DNA of 64,000 nt, from the NCBI GenBank assembly GCA_964555625.1, contig CAZKTE010000001.1, positions 1 to 64,000 of the forward strand. The letters run 5' to 3'. How positions within the stretch are numbered: the stretch's first letter is position 1; every line of letters begins with the position of its first letter. The DNA is from CAZJKE01 sp964555625. Its GTDB lineage: Bacteria > Planctomycetota > Phycisphaerae > Phycisphaerales > SM1A02. Shown piece by piece: positions 32,247-40,427 of this stretch. A program made the position numbers and the translations under genes. The notes under the pieces are model-generated. The model ran no database searches and had not been told where the DNA came from. It was given only the letters and a program-made list of their open reading frames with translations.

Positions 32247-32734
32247 GCAATCCCCCTGTGGACAATGATCTTGAAGACCCACGCGACAGCAGCCAGCGCG
32301 GCCAGTCCGAGGAACATGCGAGCGGTGACCAGCCGCGTCCATCGCTCCCGCAGCGGCCTGCCACTGACAGCCATGCCCATCGCCACCAGGAGCGCGCCGA
32401 TAGCCCCCAGGGCGGTCAACAGGCCGAAGGGCTGCGCCATGAACGCCGCGGGGAGGTCTCCACGCACGGCGTGGCTCCAGGCCGTGGTCATGCCGCAGGT
32501 GGGACAGGGCATGTCAGCCGCCACAATCCACCCGCACCGCGGCAGTCCGAGCTGCCGATGGGTCCCGACGCCCTCGGCGCTCGGCTGCATCCACAGGGCT
32601 AGGCCCAGCATCCCGGCGATGGCCGCAGCCACGATCAGCGCGGTACAGCGACGTGAGCGGGTGCCTGCGACAATCGGGGTCCTCGTGGTGCTCTGCGCGC
32701 CGGTCATCAACGGCAAGGGTACCGCCGTGCCCAT
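32240..32734 (-). CDS. DUF2752-domain membrane protein
   Basis: The 164-residue protein has three to four predicted membrane helices and the DUF2752 core: CPTCGMTTAWSHAVRGDLPAAFMAQPFG. In that family the two cysteines and the following aromatic and His residues are conserved, but the biochemical role is unknown. It heads the minus-strand run of two lipoproteins and a glycosyltransferase-like gene, overlapping the first lipoprotein by 7 nt. The ATG at 32734 is kept because GGGGGG lies just before it. An ATG at 32707 is also possible. Only 35 nt separate it from the divergent M19 gene. Confidence 0.85.
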   Translation of the reverse strand: MGTAVPLPLMTGAQSTTRTPIVAGTRSRRCTALIVAAAIAGMLGLALWMQPSAEGVGTHRQLGLPRCGWIVAADMPCPTCGMTTAWSHAVRGDLPAAFMAQPFGLLTALGAIGALLVAMGMAVSGRPLRERWTRLVTARMFLGLAALAAVAWVFKIIVHRGIAW

Positions 32735-32757
32735 CCCCCCGCAAAGCCACCGTCATG

Positions 32758-32763
32758 TACGCT
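32758..32763 (+). promoter_or_regulatory. Candidate -10 element (TACGCT) for the leaderless M19 gene
   Basis: TACGCT ends 6 nt before the ATG at 32770. No Shine-Dalgarno lies between. Confidence 0.45.
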
Positions 32764-32769
32764 CCGAGC

Positions 32770-33738
32770 ATGGCGTTGGCGTGGATTGACGGACATCTGG
32801 ACCTTGCCTCCCTGGCCGTTGAGGGGCGGGATGTCCTGCAGCCCACTGACGGCATCGAGGGGTGCATCTCGATGCCCGATCTGGCCGCCAGTGCGGTACG
32901 AGTGGTCCTAGGAACGATCTTCACTGCCCCGGTCGACCATCGCAGCGACCACGGCGCCTGCCGGTACATCGATGCCGAATCGGCGCATGCAGCGGGACTG
33001 CTTCAATTGCAGGTCTACCAGCAGCTCGAAGGCCGGGGCCACCTGCGCATGCAGCACGAGGGTCTGGACGTCCCTGACGCAGACGAGCCGCTGGCCCTGG
33101 TGCTGCTGATGGAGGGAGCAGACCCGATCCGCGACGCCGCCGATGTTGCGATCTGGCGGTCGCACGGACTGCGGATCGTCGGCCTCACGTGGGCCAACGG
33201 TACCCGCTACGCCGGTGGAAACAGCAGCGGCGGTGGCCTCAGTGACGCGGGCCGCGATCTCGTGGAAGCCCTCGACGAGTCTGGCATCCTGCACGACGCA
33301 TCGCATTGCAGTGACGCTGCGCTCGATGACCTGCTCTCGCACGCCAAGGGAAGCATCGTCGCCACGCACTCAAACAGCCGCGTCGTGCTGGGCACGGAGA
33401 ACCAGCGTCACCTGAGCGACGACCACGCCCGCGCCATCCTCGCTCGCGACGGCGTCATCGGTCTCAACCTCTTCACGAAGTTCCTTGCGCGCGATCGCCG
33501 CGCAACGATCGATGACTGCGTTTCACACGTGCTCCACTTCTGCGAACTGGCGGGCAACCGCCGCCAGGTCGCCCTTGGCAGCGACTTCGACGGGGGGTTT
33601 GGTCCCGGGGACCTCCCGGTGGACCTCGATCATCCTCGGAAACTCGGTGCGCTTGCTGAGGCGCTGGCCGAGGCGGGATTCAGCGAGGAGGACATGGCCG
33701 CCTTTGCTCACGGGAACTGGCTGCGCGTCCTCAGTTGA
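32770..33738 (+). CDS. Membrane-dipeptidase-type (M19) peptidase
   Basis: This zinc dipeptidase of the renal-dipeptidase family (322 aa) has all the metal ligands: His9 and Asp11 (DGHLD), Glu (LLMEGADPI), two His in ILHDASHCSD and ATHSNSR, and the Asp in GSDFDGG. It should split dipeptides, possibly those with a D-residue or dehydro-residue. No signal peptide is seen, so it is probably cytosolic, unlike the animal enzyme. Together with the M20 dipeptidase and the symporters, it supports a peptide-using lifestyle. The start at 32770 gives MALAWIDGHLD. A start at 32755 is possible. It overlaps the convergent gene by 8 nt. Confidence 0.92.
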   Translation: MALAWIDGHLDLASLAVEGRDVLQPTDGIEGCISMPDLAASAVRVVLGTIFTAPVDHRSDHGACRYIDAESAHAAGLLQLQVYQQLEGRGHLRMQHEGLDVPDADEPLALVLLMEGADPIRDAADVAIWRSHGLRIVGLTWANGTRYAGGNSSGGGLSDAGRDLVEALDESGILHDASHCSDAALDDLLSHAKGSIVATHSNSRVVLGTENQRHLSDDHARAILARDGVIGLNLFTKFLARDRRATIDDCVSHVLHFCELAGNRRQVALGSDFDGGFGPGDLPVDLDHPRKLGALAEALAEAGFSEEDMAAFAHGNWLRVLS

Positions 33739-34987
33739 GCGGCGTCGTGTACCAGCCGCTGTGGCCTTCGACCTCGACCATCGTCCGCAGGTGCAGCTTC
33801 AGGTCGCCGCCCTGCAGGTCGGCGACGGCCACCGCATCGTCGGTGAAGAGGTGCTGCAGGGGATCGCGGTCAACGTCGAAGGTGGCAGCCGAGCAGGCCA
33901 TCGCGATGAGATCGCGATGACGCCGTGCCCAGCCAACGACGATCGCGGCATCACGCATGTCTCGGGCATCAGCTAGCACGTGCAGTCCGCCTGACGCATC
34001 GAGCGCAAGCTCGATGTGGTCGTGCTCCGGGCAGCGCACGGCCAGTGCCAGCAGTCCCTCCACGGCCGCCGCCATCGCGGGCGCCTCGGCGACAGCAGGG
34101 ACGGCGGGTTCCGGGGGTGCCGGGGGTTTCGGGGCGGCGACAGGATCGGGGTGAACTGGTGGTTCCGGGACGGTCGACTCCGGCTGGTCCTGGACGAGCT
34201 GCGGGGCAGCGGGCACCGGGGCGGGAGGCCGTGGTGGCGACGTCGCGGGCATCGACTCGGTGAGTGAGGGCGCAGCCTCAGCAGGGACCGGAGCAGGGGC
34301 TGGCTCGGATTGGCCGATCGTCGCACCACGAAGGCGCGAGAGCAGGTCCTCGACGCCACTGGTCCGAGGGAGACTCGCTTCAGCGATGACGGATCCGCTG
34401 CTGCCCATGGCCGGCAGCGGTGGACCAACCTCCACCGACAATGACAACTGGTGATGGGCCGTCTGGACGATGCGGGAAGCCGCGTCCGTGGCCGACCGAT
34501 CCTCTGCGCCGACCACGACCAGCCGCAGCTTCGGCATGGGGATTACCCCCTCGCTGGCCGCGGCCAGTCCCTTGAGGACGCGATAGGCCCCGACCACGGC
34601 TGCCTGGTCTGCGCCACTGAGCAGCGTCAGGCGATCGACATCACATGCGACCAGCGCCGATGGTTCGGCGTCATGCGGCGGTTGCACGATCCAGTGGGAT
34701 GCCCGACCGGAAACCGCCTCGAGCACATCCTCGATCGAACGCGCACCCTCGAGGCACGCCTCGCCCTGGCCGACGATCGCCACGTCCACGGTGTCCTTGT
34801 GCATCCGCAGCAGCACGGCCATTCCCTGTAGCGACTCCCGCAGGGCATAGGGCACCAGCCACAGACCACCCTGCACGGGCAGGTGGGCCGGCAGCAGAAA
34901 TTCCGCCGACGGCGACATGTCAACCGTCGGGTCATCGGTCGTGAAGAGCGCCGCAAGCCGCGCGTACTCGTCAGTGGCGCCCGTCAT
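33731..34987 (-). CDS. ParA-operon partner with a Walker-less MinD/FlhG-like domain and a proline-rich linker
   Basis: This 418-residue protein is not a known family member by motif. Residues 1-110 and 112-205 form a globular N-terminal part. The stretch 118-205 (VDRLTLLSGADQAAVVGAYRVLKG, LRLVVVGAEDRS, VEVGPPLPAM) closely resembles the C-terminal half of FlhG/MinD-type ATPases (AxxDAYxLIKxL, VVNxxxS, LGxIPxD), but no Walker A is present. A Pro/Ala-rich linker covers about 225-305. A C-terminal domain (310-418) contains HLRTMVEVEGHSGWYTTPLN. It overlaps the ParA gene by 17 nt, so the two are coupled. It may be an inactive partner or adaptor that recruits the ATPase. This is inference from pattern. 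Confidence 0.6.
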   Translation of the reverse strand: MTGATDEYARLAALFTTDDPTVDMSPSAEFLLPAHLPVQGGLWLVPYALRESLQGMAVLLRMHKDTVDVAIVGQGEACLEGARSIEDVLEAVSGRASHWIVQPPHDAEPSALVACDVDRLTLLSGADQAAVVGAYRVLKGLAAASEGVIPMPKLRLVVVGAEDRSATDAASRIVQTAHHQLSLSVEVGPPLPAMGSSGSVIAEASLPRTSGVEDLLSRLRGATIGQSEPAPAPVPAEAAPSLTESMPATSPPRPPAPVPAAPQLVQDQPESTVPEPPVHPDPVAAPKPPAPPEPAVPAVAEAPAMAAAVEGLLALAVRCPEHDHIELALDASGGLHVLADARDMRDAAIVVGWARRHRDLIAMACSAATFDVDRDPLQHLFTDDAVAVADLQGGDLKLHLRTMVEVEGHSGWYTTPLN

Positions 34988-35981
34988 GGGGACCCTCCTC
35001 CGAAGTCGGCGGCGTGATGCGTGCGATCACCGGCGGCGATGACGGCGCAGGCACCGCGGGCACGACTGGCTCCATCACAGGCGGCGGAGTCTCCTGGGGC
35101 TGCGCTGGCGCCTGGAACTGCAGTGGGCCATCGCGACTGACGCGGCGCGCCAGTTCCGCGGCGCGCGACCCGGCGGCCTGTTCGGGCACCTCGACTGTCG
35201 GCGTCACGTCGCGGCGGCACTCCTCGAGCCAGGTGGCAAGCGCCTCGAAGTCCCGCTCGGCCTCGCTGCCGGGTGCAAATTCCACGACCGGTTGGCCGTA
35301 GCTGACTGCCTCGCGCAGCGTCTCGTGTTCTCGAATGACCACCGGTGCGACCTCGTCGCCGAACGACTCGCGCAGTCGCTCGAGGATCTTTCGGGCCAGC
35401 GGCGAGGGCCGGTGCATCGAGGGAAGCACATGGCAGGGAATGTCGCCGCCAGTGCGGGCGATCAGCGCAGCGATCGTCTTGCGCTGGCGGCGAGCTCCGC
35501 GAAGCGAGAAGTACCCGGTCTCCACGGGCACGAGTGCCTCCGTCGCCGCGCGAAGCGCATTGAAGGTCAGCAGCCCGATGCTCGGCGGGCAGTCGATGAG
35601 GCAGCAGTCATAGTCGTCGTCGAGCAGAGACAGCAGGCTCGCGAGCCGACGATCGCGGTCCGGCAGCGCGTGCAGTCCGCCCCCCGGTGCTTCGAGGCCC
35701 GAGAGCATCATCGTGCTCGGCGCCAAGTGCAGGCCGCGGCTCACCGGCCAGAGCAGCGCCGACCGGTCGAACGAATCGTCGAGCGTGGCGACGAGGGCGT
35801 CGCCGATGCTCATGTCGATGTGTTCCTCAGGAACACCCAGGCCCGCAGCGCAATGGGACTGGGGGTCCATGTCCACCAGGAGCGTTCGAAGGCCGCGCCG
35901 CGCGTAGACGGCGGCGAGGTTGATGGCGGTGGTCGTCTTCCCGCAGCCGCCCTTCTGGTTGACGATGGCGAACGTTCGCAC
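34971..35981 (-). CDS. ParA/MinD-family ATPase without a ParB
   Basis: The protein (336 aa) has the deviant Walker A KGGCGKTTT (10-18), a Walker A-prime region DMDPQSHCAAGLG, Walker B CCLIDCPPSIGLLTFNALRA, and the ParA switch. It can dimerise on ATP and bind DNA or membrane. Unlike Soj, it has a Pro-rich C-terminal extension of about 60 residues (QFQAPAQPQETPPP and on). The start is GTG with GGGAGAG upstream. No ParB or parS is next to it. Instead a partner gene with a Pro-rich linker overlaps its 3' end. It could therefore position a protein complex rather than the chromosome. Confidence 0.88.
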   Translation of the reverse strand: MRTFAIVNQKGGCGKTTTAINLAAVYARRGLRTLLVDMDPQSHCAAGLGVPEEHIDMSIGDALVATLDDSFDRSALLWPVSRGLHLAPSTMMLSGLEAPGGGLHALPDRDRRLASLLSLLDDDYDCCLIDCPPSIGLLTFNALRAATEALVPVETGYFSLRGARRQRKTIAALIARTGGDIPCHVLPSMHRPSPLARKILERLRESFGDEVAPVVIREHETLREAVSYGQPVVEFAPGSEAERDFEALATWLEECRRDVTPTVEVPEQAAGSRAAELARRVSRDGPLQFQAPAQPQETPPPVMEPVVPAVPAPSSPPVIARITPPTSEEGPHDGRH

Positions 35982-36060
35982 GCGTGAACTCTCCCGGGAC
36001 CGCGCGACAGCGCAGTCCCTCGCGTGTCTTATCGGAACCGCGGCACTTTCCCCTTGAGTA

Positions 36061-37542
36061 TCAGCGCTGCACGAGCACCACGCGGCCCCGCCGCGGCAGG
36101 CGCGTCTCGACGCCGGGCGGCACGAGTTGCAGGTCCAGCAGGACCCTCACACCCTCCCCGGTGTAGGCGGCGTCGTCGCCGGCAAGTCCCTCGACGAGGA
36201 TCGACGTCGATGCGTTGCCTATCGCGGCACGCAGCGCGCCGCGCCGAACGACCAGATCCTGCCCCCCCCCAAGCAGCACCGGGACATGCGTTCCGCCCCA
36301 ACCGACGAGGACCAGTTGCCCGCCATGCGCATCGTGGGCCGCGCTTGCTGCGCGACAGATCTCCTTGAGGCCGTCTCCCCAACCCCGGGCAGGCGCAGAC
36401 GCCTCGCGAGCGGCCGTCACCACCATGGCCGTGATCCCAATCGCCGCAGCAGCCAGCGTCGCAATGGCCACAGATGGCGTCCATCGCCATCGCAACAATC
36501 CCCAGGCAGCCAGAATCGCAGCGGGCGCGTAAATCGGTGCAACGTAGTCAGCCCGCTTGCCGGCGCTGAGAGAGAAGAGGACGACCGTGACGACGCAGAA
36601 CACCACAGCCGAACGCAGCAGCAGGATCCGCTCATCACTTGCCGTCTCCCGCCGCAGCCGCGTCCAGGCGGTGATAGCCAGGATCGACCACGGCAGAAAC
36701 CTCACCACGGCGTAGAAGGGCATGTGCAGCATGCCCATCAGCAGGTCGATCGGGCCCCGATGGCTCCCCTCCGGGCCGACCCCCGTGATGCGACCGTAGA
36801 TCTCATTGAACCAGAACTCGTCGCGCACATGCGCCGCGTCGATCGTCCACGTCCACACCAACCAGCCGCCGACGACCGCCAGCAGCAGCGGCAATCCGAT
36901 GCCGACGCGCAGCCGCCACACGCGTCGCCAGGCACCGCCGCAGGTTCGAGCGACAAACGGCATCGCAACAAGCAGCGCCAGCACCGCCGGGCCCTTCGCC
37001 ATGGCGGCGGCGGTGGCAGCGACCCAGAACCCGATCACCGCGCCTCGGCGGACACTTGCGCCCGTCACGGCGAGCGTCCCCAGGAGCCAACCGACGTCCA
37101 GACAGAGCACTAGGACCATGTCCGGCCGTGCCAGATAGCCGAGCTTGAAGAGGGGGTAGCTGGCCACCGCCATGATGGCCGCAACACTCCCCAGGACGCG
37201 CCGCGGCGCATCGAGGCGGTTTCCGACCACCACGATCATCAACCACAGGGCCATCAGCGCCAGGACGCTGGGCATCTTGTGCGCCAAATCGCTGCGGTCC
37301 CCGCCGATGGCGACAAAGGGCGCCGCGAGCCAAGTGTAGAGGGGGGGCTTGGTCGCGCCGTGGCCACCAGGTTCGCGCGGCAGGATCCAATGCTCCCCAC
37401 CGTTGGCCAGCACGTCGATGGTGTAGGAGATCGTCCGCGGCTGGGTCTGATCCCACGTGTCACTCGGTCCGAGGATTCTCGCCGCCAGCACCGCCATCAA
37501 GGCGATGGCCGCAAGGGCAATCCAGGTGCGAGACGCGGTCAC
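36061..37542 (-). CDS. Glycosyltransferase family 39-like integral membrane protein
   Basis: This 493-residue protein has about ten to eleven membrane helices. It has the ArnT/PMT-like layout: an acidic TWDQT loop after the first helix and the KPPLYTWLAAPF signature near 65, which marks polyprenyl-phosphate-sugar-dependent transferases. It would move a sugar from an undecaprenyl carrier to lipid A, a protein or another acceptor on the outer side of the membrane. The soluble C terminus (about 400-493) holds a small alpha/beta domain. Its ATG overlaps the aroB stop (ATGA), so it is the last gene of a three-gene unit. The acceptor cannot be told from sequence. Confidence 0.85.
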   Translation of the reverse strand: MTASRTWIALAAIALMAVLAARILGPSDTWDQTQPRTISYTIDVLANGGEHWILPREPGGHGATKPPLYTWLAAPFVAIGGDRSDLAHKMPSVLALMALWLMIVVVGNRLDAPRRVLGSVAAIMAVASYPLFKLGYLARPDMVLVLCLDVGWLLGTLAVTGASVRRGAVIGFWVAATAAAMAKGPAVLALLVAMPFVARTCGGAWRRVWRLRVGIGLPLLLAVVGGWLVWTWTIDAAHVRDEFWFNEIYGRITGVGPEGSHRGPIDLLMGMLHMPFYAVVRFLPWSILAITAWTRLRRETASDERILLLRSAVVFCVVTVVLFSLSAGKRADYVAPIYAPAAILAAWGLLRWRWTPSVAIATLAAAAIGITAMVVTAAREASAPARGWGDGLKEICRAASAAHDAHGGQLVLVGWGGTHVPVLLGGGQDLVVRRGALRAAIGNASTSILVEGLAGDDAAYTGEGVRVLLDLQLVPPGVETRLPRRGRVVLVQR

Positions 37543-38657
37543 CGCCGCGGTCCTGCGCCCACGGCCTCCCAGCCTGCGGCAATCGCCTCTGCGGGTACGT
37601 CGTCGACCACGCTCGCGCCTCCCGCCCCCGGAAGCACCAGTCGCAGGGCGCCGTCGATCGCCTTCTTGTCGTGGGCCATGAGGCGATTGAGGTCCTCGAT
37701 GGCGATCGATCCGTTGATGGCCACAGGCAGTCCTAAGCCGCCGAGCGCATCACTGATGCGGCTGGCGTCGGCGGCGTCGATGCGACCCATTGACGCCGCG
37801 GCGGCCGCGGCGGCGACGAGCCCGATCGAGACCGCTTCTCCATGGAGCAGTCCAAGATCCCCGATCGGCTCGATGGCGTGGGCGAACGTGTGCCCGAGGT
37901 TCAGGAGCATGCGGCTGCCGGCTTCTCGCTCGTCCTGCGCAACAACCGCAGCCTTGATCGCCGCACTGCGCGCCACGAGCTCCTCGAGCACCGAGAGGTC
38001 CACCGTAGTGATCGCCGCAGCATGTTCCTCGATGAAGTCCAGCAGGTCGTCGTGGCCCAGCAGCGCATGCTTGACGCACTCGGCGAGGCCGCAGCGGAGG
38101 TGTCGCGGTTCCAGGGTCGTGAGCGTCTCGACGTCGGCGAGTACGAGACGCGGCTGCCAGAAGGCGCCCACGAGGTTCTTGCCCGCCACGGTCGTCCCGT
38201 CGGGACCGCGTACGGGGAGGTTGATGGCCGTCTTGCCGCCGATGGCCGCGTCGACCATCGCAAGCAGCGTCGTGGGCACGAGCACCAGGGGGACCCCCCG
38301 CATCCAAGTCGCGGCCGCAAAGGCCGCCATGTCGGTAACGGCGCCTCCACCGATGGCGATCACGGTGCTTGCGCGATCGAGGCCGCCCATCCGCATGGCG
38401 TCCCAGAGACGCTGGAGGTTCGCGACGGTCTTGGCCGCCTCGCCTCCCTCCACATGGACGCTCGAGGACCGCCCGTGGCGACCTATGGCCGCCAGCGCGC
38501 GTGGCCCATGGGTGTCCCTGACGCCCTCGTCGATGGCCACCAGGCAGGTGCCGCTGCAGGCGGCCTCGTCCATTGCGGCCCCGAGCGTCGAGAGCAGCCC
38601 TGCCCCGACCCGTACGTCATACGAACGATCGCCGAGTTCGACGCGGATCTCCGTCAT
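37539..38657 (-). CDS. aroB: 3-dehydroquinate synthase
   Basis: AroB (372 aa) turns DAHP into 3-dehydroquinate in the shikimate pathway. Family marks are the NAD-binding GGGAVTDMAAFAAATWMRGV, the LVPTTLLAMVDAAIGGKTAINLP loop, and the metal-binding HAIEP and LLHGEAVSIG segments. It starts by overlapping the stop of an unknown membrane protein (ATGA at 38654-38657) and its own stop overlaps the GT39 gene. Shikimate flux also feeds pabB at the other end of the window. Confidence 0.95.
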   Translation of the reverse strand: MTEIRVELGDRSYDVRVGAGLLSTLGAAMDEAACSGTCLVAIDEGVRDTHGPRALAAIGRHGRSSSVHVEGGEAAKTVANLQRLWDAMRMGGLDRASTVIAIGGGAVTDMAAFAAATWMRGVPLVLVPTTLLAMVDAAIGGKTAINLPVRGPDGTTVAGKNLVGAFWQPRLVLADVETLTTLEPRHLRCGLAECVKHALLGHDDLLDFIEEHAAAITTVDLSVLEELVARSAAIKAAVVAQDEREAGSRMLLNLGHTFAHAIEPIGDLGLLHGEAVSIGLVAAAAAAASMGRIDAADASRISDALGGLGLPVAINGSIAIEDLNRLMAHDKKAIDGALRLVLPGAGGASVVDDVPAEAIAAGWEAVGAGPRR

Positions 38658-39388
38658 GACGGGCCACCCGCCCGCGCATGGAGGGCGCGCAACGCCTCTG
38701 CCGGGTCCGGCGGGAGGTCCTGGGCCGCGTCATCGGCGGCGTCGAGTACCTCCTGCGTCGACCATTGGCCGCGAGCAGCGGACATCGGCTTGGATCGACG
38801 TGACCAGGCCACCAGCAGCACCGCCAGGAACAGGCCGCCGCCGAGCGGAACCAGGAGGAGACGGACGTTGGTGGCATCGGCCGGCGCCGCGGCCAGCACC
38901 TGCACGCCCGAGGCGGGCGCAACGAACGCCGCGAAGTGCCGCCGCTGGCCATCGCGGCCCACTAGGTGCAGTCGCTTGTAAAACCGCGCCGAGAGTTGCA
39001 GCGTGTCGCCCACACGTGGTCCGTCCACGGACACGCCCGCCACGTACACCGCCGCTGCGCCTCCATCTGTCCGCACGAACCACTCCTCGACGTCGTCCCA
39101 AGGAGCTGGCTGGGGTGTTCGCTGCTCCAGCCGCCCGGTCAACCTCGCCGCCTCTCCGCGATGGGACACCGGGTCGGCGACCAGGGCATCAAGGGACACG
39201 CCCGCGTCAGGAGCCGTGCTGCCCATGGGCCATCGCTCGATGTGTTCCACCAGCGCCACGAACGCCTCGTCGCGGACATCGGCGTCATCGATGGCGGCGG
39301 CGAGACGCGTCGCCTCGGCGTCGCTCAACGGCGGCAGGTCGCCGGCGATCACCGCATGCGCCACCACCAGGAGGCATGTTGCGAGCAT
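38654..39388 (-). CDS. Exported single-span protein of unknown function
   Basis: This 244-residue protein starts with a signal peptide (MLATCLLVVAHAVIAG). The middle (about 20-175) has the look of a small beta-barrel or OB-type domain with VSHRGEAARLTGRLEQRT and GDTLQLSARFYKRL. One membrane helix follows near 178-197 (LLLVPLGGGLFLAVLLVAW), then a charged cytoplasmic tail ending in Asp/Ala/Pro-rich sequence. No enzyme motif is seen. It is the first gene of the unit with aroB and the GT39 protein. The ATG at 39388 is preferred over 39457, which would run into the tRNA gene. Confidence 0.72.
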   Translation of the reverse strand: MLATCLLVVAHAVIAGDLPPLSDAEATRLAAAIDDADVRDEAFVALVEHIERWPMGSTAPDAGVSLDALVADPVSHRGEAARLTGRLEQRTPQPAPWDDVEEWFVRTDGGAAAVYVAGVSVDGPRVGDTLQLSARFYKRLHLVGRDGQRRHFAAFVAPASGVQVLAAAPADATNVRLLLVPLGGGLFLAVLLVAWSRRSKPMSAARGQWSTQEVLDAADDAAQDLPPDPAEALRALHARAGGPS

Positions 39389-39429
39389 GGGCGGAGGATA
39401 CCGCAGGTCGTGCGGCGCGCGGGGCGCGG

Positions 39430-39435
39430 TATCAT
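39430..39435 (+). promoter_or_regulatory. Candidate -10 element (TATCAT) of tRNA-Glu
   Basis: TATCAT followed by CC ends 14 nt before the tRNA 5' end. The -35 region is not consensus. The same TATCATCC occurs before ald and ppdK. Confidence 0.4.
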
Positions 39436-39449
39436 CCGCCGCCCGGCAG

Positions 39450-39524
39450 GACCCCATCGTCTAGCCAGGCCTAGGACATCAGGTTTTCATCCTGAAGACA
39501 GGGGTTCGAATCCCCTTGGGGTCG
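39450..39524 (+). tRNA. tRNA-Glu (anticodon TTC)
   Basis: The 75-nt sequence folds into a complete cloverleaf: acceptor GACCCCA/TGGGGTC with discriminator G, D stem GTCT/GGAC, anticodon stem TCAGG/CCTGA with loop TTTTCAT (anticodon TTC at 39486-39488), and T arm AGGGG-TTCGAAT-CCCCT. It is closely similar to E. coli tRNA-Glu, with CGTCTAG, AGGACA and GGGGTTCGAATCCCC in common. CCA is not encoded (the 3' sequence is GCTTG), so it must be added. It is the only tRNA recognised in the window. A strong hairpin follows 9 nt later. Confidence 0.96.
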
Positions 39525-39532
39525 CTTGACGA

Positions 39533-39564
39533 ACAAGCCCCGGGCCGCATGGTCCGGGGCTTGT
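39533..39564 (+). terminator. Hairpin downstream of tRNA-Glu
   Basis: ACAAGCCCCGG (39533-39543) and CCGGGGCTTGT (39554-39564) pair exactly over 11 bp with a 10-nt loop. The following bases are pyrimidine-rich (GCCCTTCCCTTCCCTCCTCTT) rather than a pure T-run, so it is a plausible but not perfect intrinsic terminator. Confidence 0.6.
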
Positions 39565-39779
39565 GCCCTTCCCTTCCCTCCTCTTGGCCGCCGGCCGTGC
39601 AACGCCGTGGGCGGCATGTGCCTCCGCGCGAGCGGGCACATGCCAGTTGCAGTCCAATGCAACTCCCACGACGCTTATAGGGGTCAGGGCATAGGTTCCC
39701 CGAAGGGGACTTCAACAGGTAGCACAGGAGTGGTCGCGGGCAAGTCAATCTCGCGAAAAACACCGGAGGATCCATCTGC
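39565..39779. other. Intergenic stretch between tRNA-Glu and the PagL-like gene, no gene seen
   Basis: The 215 bases hold no reading frame with coding character. Short overlapping frames are all antisense or tRNA-derived. A small inverted repeat, TTCCCC-GAA-GGGGAA-like, lies near 39698-39710. Nothing else was found. Confidence 0.5.
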
Positions 39780-39785
39780 TACGCT
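39780..39785 (+). promoter_or_regulatory. Candidate -10 element (TACGCT) of the PagL-like gene
   Basis: TACGCT lies 29 nt before the GTG. Here a normal leader with AAAGGAG follows, so this gene would not be leaderless. Confidence 0.35.
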
Positions 39786-39814
39786 CCCCCGACCCTGCAG
39801 GGAAAGGAGCCAAC

Positions 39815-40420
39815 GTGCTGTCCATCGCCATCATCGCCATGACTGCCACCACCAGCGACCTGCCATCGCTGGACTTGGCATCAGCCTCCCTTGGCCTGAA
39901 TCTCTCCAGCGCCCTCGCCGCGCAGGAACCGAGCGTCGCCAGCGGCACCTGGGGTGCCAAGGACACGTGGCGCTGGGGCGTGAGCGCCGGCTACGGCTGG
40001 GACGTCAAGGAGTCGGATAATCAGGTGGCCATCGCGGGCATCGAGTTCGACTGCTTCCTCGAGGACCACCTGAGCCTCAACCTCGGGTTCAACGGGCTCT
40101 CGGCGGACCAGGTGGGTACCAGCGCCGGCGGCTTCAACTTCACGCTGCAGCTGCGCTGGCACGTGCACGTGGAGCAGGACTGGTCGTTCTTCGTCGAGGG
40201 TGGGGCGGGCCTGCTCTGGACCGACAGCGATGTGCCCAGCGGCGGCTCGGACTTCAACTTCACGCCACAGGCGGGCGCGGGATTCTCGGTGGACACCGGA
40301 GAAGGAAATCGCTGGCTAATCGGCGTGCGTTGGCACCACATCTCCAACGCAAACATCTACGACACGAATCCCGGCCGCGACAGCCTGATGGCCTGGACGG
40401 GCATGACCTTCCCCTTCTGA
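39815..40420 (+). CDS. PagL-like lipid A 3-O-deacylase (acyloxyacyl hydrolase family)
   Basis: This 201-residue protein has alternating beta strands as in a small outer-membrane barrel and ends in Phe (WTGMTFPF). Near the C terminus stands the PagL catalytic motif HISNA (175-179), with His and Ser, followed by NxxxxDTNPGRD. An acidic residue, Asp189, takes the place of the usual Glu, as in some homologues. PagL removes the 3-O acyl chain of lipid A and dampens host recognition or alters the membrane. The start is GTG after AAAGGAG. The N terminus is a weak signal peptide. It ends 7 nt from the convergent fabF. lpxB and gmhA elsewhere in the window agree with an LPS-bearing host. Confidence 0.8.
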   Translation: MLSIAIIAMTATTSDLPSLDLASASLGLNLSSALAAQEPSVASGTWGAKDTWRWGVSAGYGWDVKESDNQVAIAGIEFDCFLEDHLSLNLGFNGLSADQVGTSAGGFNFTLQLRWHVHVEQDWSFFVEGGAGLLWTDSDVPSGGSDFNFTPQAGAGFSVDTGEGNRWLIGVRWHHISNANIYDTNPGRDSLMAWTGMTFPF

Positions 40421-40427
40421 GCGGGCG

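Noticed and set aside
39526..40020. A 164-codon frame between tRNA-Glu and the PagL-like gene
   Set aside because: It starts at the tRNA 3' end and runs out of frame into the PagL-like gene, which has its own Shine-Dalgarno and family motif.
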